From assembly GCA_963580455.1 (NCBI GenBank), contig OY756966.1, forward strand, positions 19,471,001 through 19,535,000: a stretch of DNA of 64,000 bases. Reading direction: 5' to 3'. The DNA is from Euonymus europaeus. Its lineage: Eukaryota > Streptophyta > Magnoliopsida > Celastrales > Celastraceae. Under the pieces are notes generated by a model. It made no database searches. It was not told the DNA's origin and saw nothing but the letters and a program-made list of their open reading frames with translations. Shown piece after piece: positions 1 to 10,417 of this stretch (position 1 is its first letter; each line of letters begins with the position of its first letter). Position numbers and translations under genes: made by a program.

Positions 1-14
1 GGATACGTATACAC

Positions 15-225
15 GACAGTCAAAATACGAAAAAGTCAACCAAAAGTCAACTGTCAAAGTCAACTCGGGTAAACCGGTCAACTCGGGTCAAAAGTCAAAG
101 CCGGTCAAAGTCAACTCGGGTCAAATAGTCCACGGTCAAACCGGGTCAAATAGTCAAACCGGGTCAACCCAGTCAAAACGGGTCAAACCCGAGTCAACGG
201 GTCAACTCGGTCAAACACGAGTCAA
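15..225. repeat. GTCAA motif array (W-box-like on the minus strand)
   Basis: About 21 GTCAA pentamers occur in roughly 210 bases by hand count, 20 of them preceded by A or G. On the complement these read TTGAC[C/T], the core of the W-box bound by WRKY factors. Motifs are spaced irregularly (7-17 bases) and embedded in CGGGTCAAA/CCGGTCAAC-type units, so the block looks like a degenerate short tandem repeat. A regulatory role is inference. Confidence 0.6.
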
Positions 226-534
226 CTCGCCGGAGCTGAGTTAAATCGGCCGGCCGGTCGCCGGAATCCACTTTTCCGGCGAAAGTTTCCGGTCACTCCT
301 ACATCAAAATGAAGCCCACAACAACAGAAATCTAATGGTACCTGCCTCGTTCCAAAATTCCTACTGAATCGACCGGGATCGAGCTTTGAAATTTTGAAAA
401 ACCGAAACTTCGCCGCCTGATTCCGCCGTCTACGGTGGTCCGATGGTGGTGATTCTACTTGGGTTTTGCTCCTCTCTTCACGAGCTTCGATTTGACACCT
501 TACTTGCTCCGATCGGACCACAAACGAACAACTT

Positions 535-573
535 CTTCTCTCTCTCTCTCTCCTCCCCCCTCTCTCTCTCTCC
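535..573. repeat. CT microsatellite inside the LTR
   Basis: CT-rich simple repeat interrupted by a C run, within the LTR that ends at 818. Confidence 0.85.
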
Positions 574-818
574 TTCGGCCAAATCTGCCGGAAAAACCAG
601 AAAAATCTGGGTTATCCCAGATTTTTGGTGAAAATTACCGTTTTGCCCCTTATTCCCAAATAACACTTAAACTTCTATAATCCATAACAAATCCAATTCA
701 ACTCCGATTTAGCTGATTCTTGCGTCAATATTTTTCTAAAAATATGTAGTATTTATTAAAAATATTAAATTTGAAAAATTATTATATTTTTTTAAAATTT
801 TGGGTTCGGGATATTACA

Positions 819-1334
819 GGAATAGAAGGTAGGATTCCTTATGTTAAAGGGTGAGGTCGCTGGTTTGAATCTCACCAATAACCTTGACACCTACGGGGCC
901 AGATGGGTTGGAGGTTGTGGTCCATGGACTCGACTGATGTCAGTAACGACTGAGCCAGGTCGTTACATTGATAAAGTAATATGCCTCCCTAGCTAGTCCC
1001 ATATTTTATTATTTAAAAGGATGGAAAAATCTCAAAAGTAGAAATGACGTAACTTAAGTACATATCATTTTTGTTTATAATTAAGTTTTACCTTTTTCCT
1101 TTGTTGGAAACTGTCAATTATCATGATCATGATATGACATAAGATTAAAAATTGAAACGTTTTATACGTCATTTCTTACGGGTAGTAGTTAATAAGAAAT
1201 TGTGTTACTAGAAATAAAAAATAATGTAATTTATAATTCTATCGTCTTGTTAACATCTCAAATGCGCATATTTTATTTGTGGATAGGTGAAAGGGGTGAT
1301 ATTTACGACCCTAAATTTGTATTGCCACTTTTGT
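819..1334. other. Intergenic sequence, no gene seen
   Basis: AT-rich spacer between the LTR and the fold-back element. Around 846-885 one stretch (GGTTTGAATCTCACC) resembles a pol III B box as found in tRNA-derived SINEs, but no convincing A box or poly-A end is present, so no SINE is called. Confidence 0.5.
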
Positions 1335-1747
1335 AAATTAAATTCATGATAACTTAATTCATAATTTTGTATGTCAAAGTTTTTGCATGAAATGATATTT
1401 TAGTTCTTCAATTTTTATGCGATTTGATATTTGATTCTCATCCTAATGAGTATTCTCACCCTTCACAATTGATATTCTCATTCCCGTTATAATTTTATTT
1501 ATTTTAAAATAATCACCTAATTAGTATTTACAGTAAATTTTTCTTTATATGGAGTGACCCATTCGTTTAAAGTTTCTTATTTATATTTAAATCATTGAAT
1601 CATAATTTGATTCATCCAGTAAAATAATTGTGAAGATAAGAATCAAACATCAATTTGCAAAAAAATTGAGGAAATAAATATCATCTCGCACAAAAATTTT
1701 GGCAGGCAAAACCATGAATCAACTTATTATGAATTTAGTTTATAAAA
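1335..1747. mobile_element. Fold-back / MITE-like element with about 105 bp inverted arms
   Basis: Bases 1335-1438 and the reverse complement of 1639-1747 match along their length: both run from AAATTmAATTCATrATAA through a TTTTTGYRYGARATGATATTT block to TTTGATTCT. The loop of about 200 bases is AT-rich and non-coding. A long imperfect inverted repeat with no coding capacity is typical of fold-back or MITE elements. No target-site duplication was established, so the superfamily is unknown. Confidence 0.65.
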
Positions 1748-1862
1748 CTTGTATTCTCACCCGGGCATACAACTTGTGTTGAAGATTGCCATAACTATCT
1801 CCTAATTAGTTGTGAATGGATTAATAAAATTAATCCCCGTAATTATGTGATATATCCCATAC

Positions 1863-1934
1863 TTATCTCCTAGTCTTTAGGAAGGAATAAGTTTTTACAT
1901 AGTTATCTCCTAGTCTTTACGAAGGAACAAGTTT
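1863..1934. repeat. Two-copy direct repeat, period about 40 bp
   Basis: TTATCTCCTAGTCTTTA[G/C]GAAGGAA occurs at 1863 and again at about 1902, with short divergent spacers. It lies upstream of the F-box gene; no function is evident. Confidence 0.7.
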
Positions 1935-2287
1935 GTAAAAGCGCTATTAAAGCCGTGTATACTGGTATGAGAAGATATACTGGCAGTGAGTCAACAAATC
2001 TTCAGTCAGGACCTCGGGAGCTTCAAAATCCGTGGAAAAAGAAAAGGGTTTTGCAAAGAAAATTCACCAAATATTGCACCCGAGGGGAGATCGCTCGGTC
2101 CATAGTAGAAACCAGACAGAGTATGCAGTTTTAGCCATTAGATTTGGCTTTGTGAATCTGAACCCTTGATTACTTTCGCCCTTGCAATCCCAAACTAATA
2201 CTTCCTGGTACGTAATGCCCCAAAATAACAGTTTGAGAGCCGCTACGAAAGAATTTACCTTTCTCCTGCTCCGGTAGCTTTCATAAG

Positions 2288-2646
2288 GTAAGTAATACTA
2301 GTCTTTATCTTCTCTGTCCACATACTATTTTAATTTGTTTTTCATGATTTGGTTCAGACTTGAGACGCAAGGCCCATCAAATTATGTCTTAATTAAGCGA
2401 ACAACATATATATTGTTGATTTTCTCTGTGCACTTATGGCTTTCGAATTTTCTCTGCGCAGTTTTTTTGTTCTTCAATAAAAGAGTTGTTGGTTGGCCAT
2501 TGATATTATTAATTTTGCCTAATTGCAAAAACCCAGAAGCCTTGTATCTTGAGACTTGAGATTTGAGATTATAGTTATTGATGTTATTGGAATAATATTG
2601 ATCATATATACTATTTTTATTAGCTAATAATGTGTCCAATTAATAG
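2288..2646 (+). other. Probable 5'UTR intron of the F-box gene
   Basis: A perfect donor (AAG|GTAAGT) lies at 2287/2288, and a TTAATAG|G acceptor ends at 2646, two bases before an ATG at 2648 that is in frame with the F-box gene. The interval is T-rich with stops in all frames. The upstream exon would be a non-coding leader ending at 2287; its start is not determined. The 3' half of this interval is duplicated at 7720-7929. Transcript data are needed to confirm the intron. Confidence 0.55.
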
Positions 2647-2647
2647 G

Positions 2648-4189
2648 ATGTGTAGCACGAAGAAACAGAAGCTTGTTGCAGGTCTCAAGGTGGTTGAGAA
2701 CAAAGATAGAATTAGTGAATTGCCGGATGTTCTTCTCTATCAGATCCTGTCCCTTCTTCAGACCAAAGATGCTGTGGCTACGAGTGTACTATCCAAAAGG
2801 TGGCAGAACCTTTGGATTTTCGTTTCCAATTTAGAATTTGAGGCTTCTGGGCCCTTTGAAGATGATCAAGATGAGTGGAACAACTTTGCCAGTTTTGTAG
2901 AAAGAGTGCTTCATTTACATTCTTCGAACGTGGAAATGTTTTGCCTCTCATATCACGGCCGTGTTAATAAGTTCCAAGTCCTTTCGTGGATTTCTGCCGC
3001 TATTCTGCGTCAGGTTCAGGTGCTTCATCTATCATACTTTACAAGTGAACTATTCAATATGCCTCGGTGTGTGTTTACCAGTAAAACTTTGAGGGAATTG
3101 AAAATAGAGGAATGCAATATTTTAGAACTCCCTCCGAAAACCAATTGTTTTGTAAGCCTCAGGACCTTACATCTCTCTCGTGCCACGTTTATGACAAATC
3201 TTTCCACCAATGAACTATTTTCTGGCCTGCCAATTCTCGAAGAGCTGACATTATACCGCTGTCATTGGTCTCTTATAAAAAAGGCAATGATAGCTATCCC
3301 AACTTTGAAGCGCTTGACCATCACTATAGGTGGTTTTCCTAAGACAGTAAATCGTGATTGTGAGGTGGAGGTCCATGCAGAAAATCTCGTACACCTACGT
3401 TGTGATACTGATCTATCAATTCCCTTGCTTCTCCGAAAGCTTCCTTTGCTAGTTGATGCATCTGTAAAAGTGAGAAACTTGGGGAAGCCAACCATTTCTG
3501 TTCGCAATGCAACAGAGCTTTTTAGAAGTATTTGTTCTGTCAAATCTTTAAAATTTGATGACTTCTGCCGTCAGGTATCCTCTCAAACTCTACTTCTTGT
3601 ACATTTTCCTCGCCTTGTATAAATTCCACTCGTAATTGAATATCATTGCTACATTTTGTTTCGTCTAGGATGTTTATCACATCTTGATGGAGAATGCCAG
3701 TCTTTTTCCAACATTTGGCAATTTAACATTTCTAGAGGTGAACTCAAGCCTCTTTTTTATTGAACAAAGCAAAGTGTTGACGGCCATTTTTCGAAATTCA
3801 CCTGCTCTCGAATCTATTGTGATTGAGGAGGTAAATCTCTAGCTAATGCAACAAGATTTGCGTTCTTTTCTTTACCCTTTCCTCGGAGACTTGAATAGAA
3901 GATTTATCTCTTCTTGTGATATTAGGTACGTAGAGGAATTGCTAGAACGTGGAAGAAAAATGCTTTGCCTCTTATTTCCCGCCTCAAAACATGTTGTTTG
4001 CGGATTTTTCATGCACGTTCAGCAGAGCTGTCTTTTGTGAAATTCTTATTGAAGACTGCGAAGATGTTAGAAAGGATTACGATATATCGTTCAGAGTATT
4101 TAAAGGGCAATCAAAGCAAGCTAGATGAAATTATGAAGAAGCTCAATTTGTCCGGAGGCTCAAAAACTCATTTGATTAAGTGGTTGTAA
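2648..4189 (+). CDS. F-box/FBD/LRR-repeat protein, three coding exons (2648-3574, 3669-3830, 3926-4189)
   Basis: Likely substrate-recognition subunit of an SCF (SKP1-CUL1-F-box) E3 ubiquitin ligase; its substrate is unknown. The N-terminal F-box is at about residues 20-62 (DRISELPDVLLYQIL, then VLSKRW), followed by degenerate leucine-rich repeats (about 110-300) and a C-terminal FBD region with SPALESIVIEE and FVKFLLKTAKMLERITI. Two introns of 94-95 bp have GT/AG ends (3575-3668 and 3831-3925). Both are phase 0, so the reading frame stays open from exon 1 to the TAA at 4187-4189, giving about 450 aa, a usual size for the family. An in-frame ATG at 2630 would add six residues, but it lies upstream of the predicted acceptor at 2646, so 2648 is preferred. 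This is the only host gene here that looks intact. Expression cannot be judged from sequence. Confidence 0.85.
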
Positions 4190-5084
4190 AATGCATCATG
4201 TACTGACCATGTCTGAAGAATGGGAGTGTCCATGGTCTACTCTTTTTCTTTTTCTTTTTCTTTTTTCATTTGAAAGCTAGCAAACAACCGGTTTCAAGTT
4301 TTTTGCTTTTTTTTAATCTCTGAACCATTACACTAATAGGATATTGGCACTCTGTAACGAAGCTTAGTTGTGCATACTCTTTGATTTGTTTCCAGATTTT
4401 TCCTTGGGTTTGATTTTGCAAAAGTAGCAGGGATGCATGTTATCATGTTTACAAATTACTCTCTTTTTTTTACTTTATGTATATTTTTAGTGTAAATTAC
4501 CTGTGAGACAATTTGGGATCAGTTTCCCAATGAAGGATAATGCATTTTTCTTATTGTTTGTTATTACGGCGCTAATGTACTGTGAAAAAATAGTTAATCA
4601 TGTTTGGGAGTCCAGTTAAACCTCTAATTAAGAGGACCTGTTTGTTCTAACTGGAAGGAAAAGCCTTTTGGATTTTATGGTTTCATGTTATGAGAATAAA
4701 CTTCCAACAATTATGCTTTTGGTGTTCGTGAATTTGCTTGATACATTATCAAGCTCTATCCTTTTGCATCCCAATCAATAGGTTCAGGCCATTGGACAAC
4801 CCGAACTCGTTGTGGACGCATGATTCTATGCAAGTTTCCCTTAGACTATACTTTTATCAATCGACAAACATAGGTTTTCCATAATGGTACACTCTAGTAA
4901 CTGCTTACATTTCATCGCTGTAGGGCCTTAGAATCTATTAAATTATATTTTTTTTTGCATTGGTTGATTTATATATGCATTGCTCCGAGTACAAGAAACA
5001 ATCAAAGGTCCAAGAATTTTTCAATTGAGAATGACTAAGTTATTTATAGAAATAAAATGTAGGAAAAAAAAATGCATCCCCATT
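4190..5084. other. 3' flank of the F-box gene, no gene seen
   Basis: AT-rich sequence with a TTTTTC-rich run at about 4240-4265. No ORF with recognisable similarity and no strong inverted repeat. It should contain the 3'UTR and poly(A) site of the F-box gene, but no single signal can be chosen. Confidence 0.5.
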
Positions 5085-5199
5085 TTACATACTCATTGTT
5101 GGAGTGAAAAAATTTAAAGTGATATGCAAATCACTATTCAAGCATGCAAAATCATTTTTACATTCCTATTTTGCATACTCGTTGTTGGAGATGCTCTAA
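5085..5199. mobile_element. MITE-end-like sequence
   Basis: Two related copies of a TTTTrCATACTCrTTGTTGGAG unit lie about 90 bp apart (5091 and 5168). The second continues into GTTGGAGATGCTCTAA, a terminal motif I recognise from common plant MITEs. The other end was not found. The element abuts the first exon of the SMP/C2 relic. Confidence 0.4.
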
Positions 5200-5214
5200 T
5201 AGGCCTCCTTTACG

Positions 5215-7254
5215 AGTGGTGCTTTCATGCTATTAAACCTTTCGCTAAAATTTGGCATTATCCCTATTGTTCTTCCAGTTGCTGTTCGAGATTTTGACAT
5301 TGATGGGGAACTTTGGGTCAAATTGCGACTGATACCAACGGAGCCTTGGGTTGGAGCTGCTTCATGGGCTTTTGTTTCACTTCCAAAGATCAAATTTGAA
5401 TTATCACCATTTCGCATGTTTAACTTGATGGGTATGTCGAGTCATTTTTTCTCAGAAGTTTCCAATAAAAAAAATAGTTCTCTTAAGTTGTTGCGTTCAT
5501 GTATCTCTCTTGTACATGGGTAAAATGCACACTAAACACGTGCGGTGTGGAGTACTGGAACGTCTATGCTTTTGACCAAATCACCTTTTTGGGAATACTG
5601 ATATATTTTCTGTTTCATGTTACATGTTGCATGCTTGTCTTTGGCAATATCAGCTATCCCAGTTCTGTCAATGTAAGTGAATTTCTGACTCTTGGCAAGT
5701 TCTAGCTACTAATCTCTTTTGTGTATATGCAATAGACAATACCAGAGTTCTCCTTTAGTCCTTTTCTTGCTTGCTGATTTTGACTATTGATAATGTTCGA
5801 TCCTAGCTTAGTTAATTGATTTGTTTGACCTGGGAGGAATTTTTTTGGAAGCCAACTCACATATGCCTTTGATAAAAATAGTTGTCTTTTCAAAACTAAA
5901 TGAAAACAAGCTTGTGAGAATTTCAGCTCTCCTTTGGCTAAATTTTAATTTACATCTTAAAGAACTTGTACAATTTTCCATTGTTAGCGGTAGTACTTCA
6001 CATTTTAATTCAATGTTAGGAACTGCTGTACATGATCTAGGCAATGTTGGTTGTAAGTCGTACATATGTTTCACGCTAAAGCATGTGCTTTTGGTAATGT
6101 TGGTTGTCAACAACGATTAAGGTCTCTGTTTTCTAATGCTGTATTCTGTTTTTGTTTGTATTTGTACTGGAAATCAGAATCTATGCTATGCTCTTTGGGG
6201 TGTCAACGAAATTGTGAATTATTGCATTTTTTATGTACAACCTGTTTCAGAAAATTTAAACTTGAACTCAATTAATTATGTGCTTTGTGCTTAAATTGAC
6301 CTTGCCTTTCCTTTGCAAGTAATTTATTATTCTTGCTCAACTTATTTAACTGATATAATAGTTCACTTGCAGGCTTTCCCTGAAAAATTCATTGGAAAAG
6401 GTTCCACCTAATTTCTCATAAGGATTCATGTTGCTGACCCTAATATTCATACTATGTGGAGGCAAAGTTTGCGTACATTTTAGATGTCCCATCTATTGTG
6501 GGGGCCTTGTGCTTACTTGGGATAATATTCCTTCTGAGTTGGCTAGATGAAAGTGACGAGCATGATATGTTTCTGTTCATCAATGACCCCAAAGGGATAG
6601 GAGCGCTCCATCGTTTCAATTATTTTAATTTGTTGAAATACTGTTTCCAGGTTGAATTAGGATCACTTCAAGATATTGCACCCAACGGACAGGATTGTCT
6701 TGCGAGGAGGTTTGGGACTGTTCAGAAAGGGTCTTCTGGTGAGATATTACTTCGACTGACTTATAAGGCCTATGTTGAGGACGAGGAAGATGACAGGAGT
6801 TAGGCGGGATCCATTGATGCCTATGCTTCGATGATGAATCAAATGCTAGCTATGTGAAGGACGGGATTGAATATTCCAATGGATCAGATAAAGAATCATT
6901 TATGGATGGTCTAGCAGCTTTGATCGCGAGTAAGGAATTTCAAGGGATAGTGGCATCTAAAGCTGGAAGTTGCAAAGTTTCAGATGATGTCTCACGTATG
7001 GGGTCCATAATACCTATATCATAGGGCATAGATACTGGGTCTATGCCCTCTCATTCTAGCAATAGTTACAAATCTTCTAGAGGAACCATCACCATAACTT
7101 TTGTTTTTTGTTTTATGTGGTGATCCATAAACTTCCACCTGGTTACTTTACTGTGGTTTCCATGCCCCTTCAAAAATTGGTCAGTTGCAGGATCTGGCTT
7201 GCTGTGATTACTAGTTTATCAGTGTTGATAGCTTTTAACATTGGCGGCCCATAG
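5215..7254 (+). pseudogene. Relic of a plant SMP/C2 synaptotagmin-like gene (NTMC2T5/T6-like)
   Basis: Intact relatives are membrane-tethered SMP plus C2 proteins thought to move lipids at membrane contacts. Exon-like blocks remain in order. 5221-5430 encodes an SMP-domain segment (DFDIDGELWVKL, IPTEPWVGA, SLPKIKFELSPFR) and ends at a GT. 6456-6803 holds a hydrophobic stretch, SWLDESDEHDMFLFIND and SSGEILLRLTYKAYVEDEEDD. 6880-7023 keeps a FMDGL…EFQGIVASKAG-like tail. An AG at 7189-7190 then leads to a C-terminal membrane segment WLAVITSLSVLIAFNIGGP, with its stop at 7252-7254. Exons expected after 5430 are missing, and frameshifts and stops interrupt 6797-7025. Intron-like gaps remain, so this is a truncated duplicate rather than a retrocopy. 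The family call is from memory. Confidence 0.7.
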
Positions 7255-7719
7255 TAGAGGCAAAGAGCTAGTTTTCAATCATTCTGTTTAGCCAAGTAAT
7301 TCTGCGTCGTCCTTTATGCTTTTTATAGTTTAGAATTTAAGAATTATTATTATTTTTTTCATCAAAATCAATCATATGATAACATTAGAGTCACTAATAT
7401 ACCTAGTAACATTAAAAAACTATGAAAAAAATCTAATTTGAAGAGATCTGAGGGATAACTACAACTATAACTATAAGATCACGCTAGCTACTTTAATCCT
7501 ACTAATAGACATCGAGCTTTGGAAAGATAACCCCAAGGCCAAGGTAAACCCTCCCGATGGTAACATAAGTGTCATCTCTAACTTCACAGAAAATCCATCG
7601 GCGATCATTCGCTCCTCCGTGTCTTTGCCACTGCTCGTTAAATTTTAATCGCGACGGTCGAAGGTGAATGAATCGAATTCAATTGATGGTTATTTTTTAT
7701 TATAATTTACTTCGTCCTC
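7255..7719. other. Intergenic sequence, no gene seen
   Basis: AT-rich sequence after the SMP/C2 relic. A slightly GC-richer patch (about 7500-7660) has no recognisable coding content. Confidence 0.5.
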
Positions 7720-7929
7720 TTTTTTATTTTATTTTATAGAAGAGTTATTGGCCGGCTATTGATATTAATAATTTTCCCTAATTTCAAAAACCCAAAGGCC
7801 TTCTTATAATTTTATCCGGAAATACTGTATCTTGAGACTTGAGATTAGAGTTATTGACGTCGTTGGAATAATACTGATCATATATACATTTTTTATTAGC
7901 TAATAATGTGTCCCCATTAATATGATGTG
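7720..7929 (+). pseudogene. Duplicated 5' leader of the F-box gene, cut at the start codon
   Basis: This stretch aligns with about 2460-2653 of the F-box locus: both contain AGTT(A/G)TTGG…GGC(T/C)ATTGATATTA, AAAAACCCA(A/G)A, TATCTTGAGACTTGAGAT and TTAGCTAATAATGTGTCC. The copy ends at GATGTG, the start-codon region, where similarity stops and copia-like sequence starts. The acceptor dinucleotide is changed (TAGGATG to TATGATG). No further F-box coding sequence is found downstream, so this is a truncated duplicate. Confidence 0.75.
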
Positions 7930-9000
7930 AAAGTTTGGTGTCTCTCATCAAGATCGTTACCCAACAAATATCAAAACTGAAATACAGAAAATAAAAGAAA
8001 TACGAACAACACAATTTTACAAGGAAAATCCGACTTGGGAAAAACCTCGAGTTTATGAGCAACCAACCTTAAGAAACATTGCACTAATCACGAATCAAGA
8101 GTACAACCCTATCTTTGACCTAAAAATATCGATTATACATCCCATTCAGTGTATGTTTCAACTCAATACTTAACCCACCTAGGTAGAGCTTGTTTTTGGC
8201 GCCTCCAAAAGACTTCATGAACAAGGAATCAACACTTTCTTCTCAAGAACACGGTTGAACCTCTTTGAAGAATCACCACTCTAAATATAAATACCTCACA
8301 ACAATTCTCTCTTTACTCAAACACTCAAGATTCACAAGAATCATCTCAAAATTTGCTAGAAAAATATTTGAGAGAATAACGACAACAACTCAAGCTCATG
8401 TGTATGCGCATAATACTTTTCTTTGGAATTGCTTCCCCACCTTCAACTTTCATGTGTGTCTCTTATAGAGTGCAAAAATCAAGCCATGAATTATCATGAT
8501 AAGATCTGATTGTTATCACCTGTAGCCAATTGTAGATAAAGCATAACTCCAAGAGATGTCAATCATTTATCTCCTGTAACCAATTGTAGATAAAGCAAAA
8601 TTCCAAGTGATGGCAATCATTCATGCACAAAAAACTCTAAGTGATATGAGACACATACTCAGTAGGAGTTAAAAGACAATAACTTAAACCAACATGAAAA
8701 CAATAATAACACGTCACCATCACTTATTGTGCATCTAATTCATTTGGTTCCTAAAACAGCATTACCAGAATTCGTGCAAACAATTAACGTAATCCATGCA
8801 CAACAATTAAAAATCCATGGAAAATTAGATTATCACAGAATTGTCATAATTATACTTTTTATAAACCAATAATCTCCCCTTGACAATTGTGGGATCAAAA
8901 TAACTGCACAACACAAATATTTCCACACCAAAAATTGAGCATAATAGTATAAGCACATACTCCCCTTAAATTAGTAATCAAGAACATAAAAAGTTCACCT
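7930..9000 (-). mobile_element. Decayed copia element, LTR-like and 3' untranslated part
   Basis: It starts where the duplicated F-box leader is interrupted. Polypurine-tract-like motifs on the minus strand (complement of CTCCCCTT at about 8874 and 8961, and of TCTCCCCCTC at about 9011) place the 3' LTR to their left and the coding part to their right, so the element lies on -. Coding remains reappear at 10005-10290. LTR ends could not be fixed and no second LTR was found. Confidence 0.45.
8519..8630. repeat. Two-copy tandem repeat, period about 60 bp
   Basis: Two adjacent diverged copies both contain CCAATTGTAGATAAAGCA, then TCCAAGwGATGkCAATCATT. They lie in the LTR-like part of the decayed copia element. 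Confidence 0.7.
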
Positions 9001-9559
9001 CATTATATTATCTCCCCCTCAAAATCTTTTCTCCACCTTTTTGACCCACAAATTGTCAAAAACGGGCTCTCAAAATTGCTAAGAAAATAAGGTAATTGAG
9101 GTTACATTTAATTCTCACTTGACCTACAGACTTGAAAAATATTTTCACCTTGAACATAACTAGGTCATCCCAAAGAATTAAAAACACATAAAGAGAATCC
9201 AAATAGAATAGGAAATCAAGCGAAATTGGTTTCAAGGATGGAACTTTGTAAATTTTGATACTCAATCAAAAGAATTAAAACAATGATAAGAAAGAGTTAA
9301 CATTCAATGTGTTCAAGAAATGGACTTACTACTCTCTTATCATGTCCTTGAAATCTGATGCATGTTATTCGTTCAAGTGCATCTGTGTGTGAATCTCAAA
9401 AACTTGTTAGATCAAGATATAACATAATACAAGAAATTGACATTTCATAGATTGTCAAATCTAGATCCCTTGATACTTTTATAATATACATGCAAGCAAC
9501 ACATAAGATTACCCCCTTTATTTTAAGAGGTGAAACCTTTGAATTCATGGTGGCTTTCA

Positions 9560-9670
9560 CAGTGAAACTTAGGTAGCTCCCTTTATTTCAAGAGATACAT
9601 AAATTTAAGCTTAGGTAGCTCGCTTTATTTCAAGAGATACATACCTTTTAATCTTAGGTAGGTCCATTTA
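9560..9670. repeat. Degenerate tandem repeat, about 43 bp, 2-3 copies
   Basis: The unit CTTAGGTAGCTC…CTTTATTTCAAGAGATACAT occurs at about 9567 and 9610, with a partial third copy at 9652. It is in the 3' untranslated part of the decayed copia element. Confidence 0.7.
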
Positions 9671-10004
9671 TTTATTTAATTTTTTAAATGCCTTTGACGT
9701 AGCCCTTTCCATTTGTATTGTTAGCATCAAGTTTCCCAAAGTACTGTTCAATAGACCTATCAAGACAAATTTCAAGCATTATGTCAATTGGACTTCACAC
9801 GTAGAGATTTGTGAAAAACAATATATGACTAATAACATTTTCTTTTCAATTTTATGAACAGATTAGCCATTTAATAATAAACACATTCAAATGTAACATC
9901 AAAAAATCAATGCTTCAATCATAAATCAAGAATTACATCATTTATCTCACACACATATTACCTCAAGCTACTTGAAAATCTATTCTATTGTAATCAACCC
10001 TAGT

Positions 10005-10290
10005 GTTTTTTTAGGAACAAAAGCCTTTGTCTATGTAAGGGTTTTGAAAAAATATTAGCCAATTGATTTTCAGTAGAAATATATCCAAGACACAGATTCA
10101 TTTTCAAAAATTGATGGGTGAAATGATGATGAAACTCTATATGCTCGATTCAAGAATTTGAAATGTAACCACACTCATATTATCAAAAATAAATACGGTC
10201 ATACTTTCCTGATTCAATCCATAGTTCTGAAGCATTTGTTTCATCAAAAGTGTCTGAGTGCAGCAACTTTCAACAACCATGTATCCAACT
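10005..10290 (-). pseudogene. Copia RNase H remnant
   Basis: Read on the minus strand in shifting frames, this encodes pieces of the end of a Ty1/copia RNase H: SCCTQ-LLMKQML-NYGLNQESMTVF, an FDN corresponding to the catalytic CDN, IEFHHHF, and STENQLANIFSKPLH. Several stops and frameshifts break it. It marks the pol 3' end of the element whose LTR-like part lies at 7930-9000. Upstream reverse transcriptase is missing. Confidence 0.65.
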
Positions 10291-10417
10291 CTAACTCATT
10301 TTTTTATTTGCGCTTGTGTTTTCATGGTGGTAGTTACTTCCCAACGATTTGATATTGGATATCATTCATTTTGACTTGTCGAGATGGTTTCAGAATATCT
10401 GAAGTAGGCTTGCTATA

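Larger units (their letters stand above)
1..818 (+). mobile_element. 3' part of a gypsy-type LTR
   Basis: The segment ends in a GGGATATTACA-type terminus at 818, the same LTR end style (…TTACA) as the complete LTRs at 23530-25846 and 28916-31138. It holds a GTCAA-rich array (about 15-225), a GC-rich middle, a CT tract (535-573) and an AT-rich tail, the layout of the other gypsy LTRs here. The left end lies outside the window, so solo LTR and element end cannot be told apart. No gag-pol follows on the right. Short reading frames inside it have no recognisable product. Confidence 0.6.

Noticed and set aside
846..960. tRNA-derived SINE
   Set aside because: Only a B-box-like GGTTTGAATCTCACC is present; no clear A box, poly-A tail or target duplication.
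1863..1934. CRISPR-like or satellite array
   Set aside because: Only two copies, in a plant nuclear context.
2335..2559. 74-codon + frame upstream of the F-box gene
   Set aside because: It lies within the predicted 5'UTR intron and has no recognisable domain; its hydrophobic look follows from T-rich sequence.
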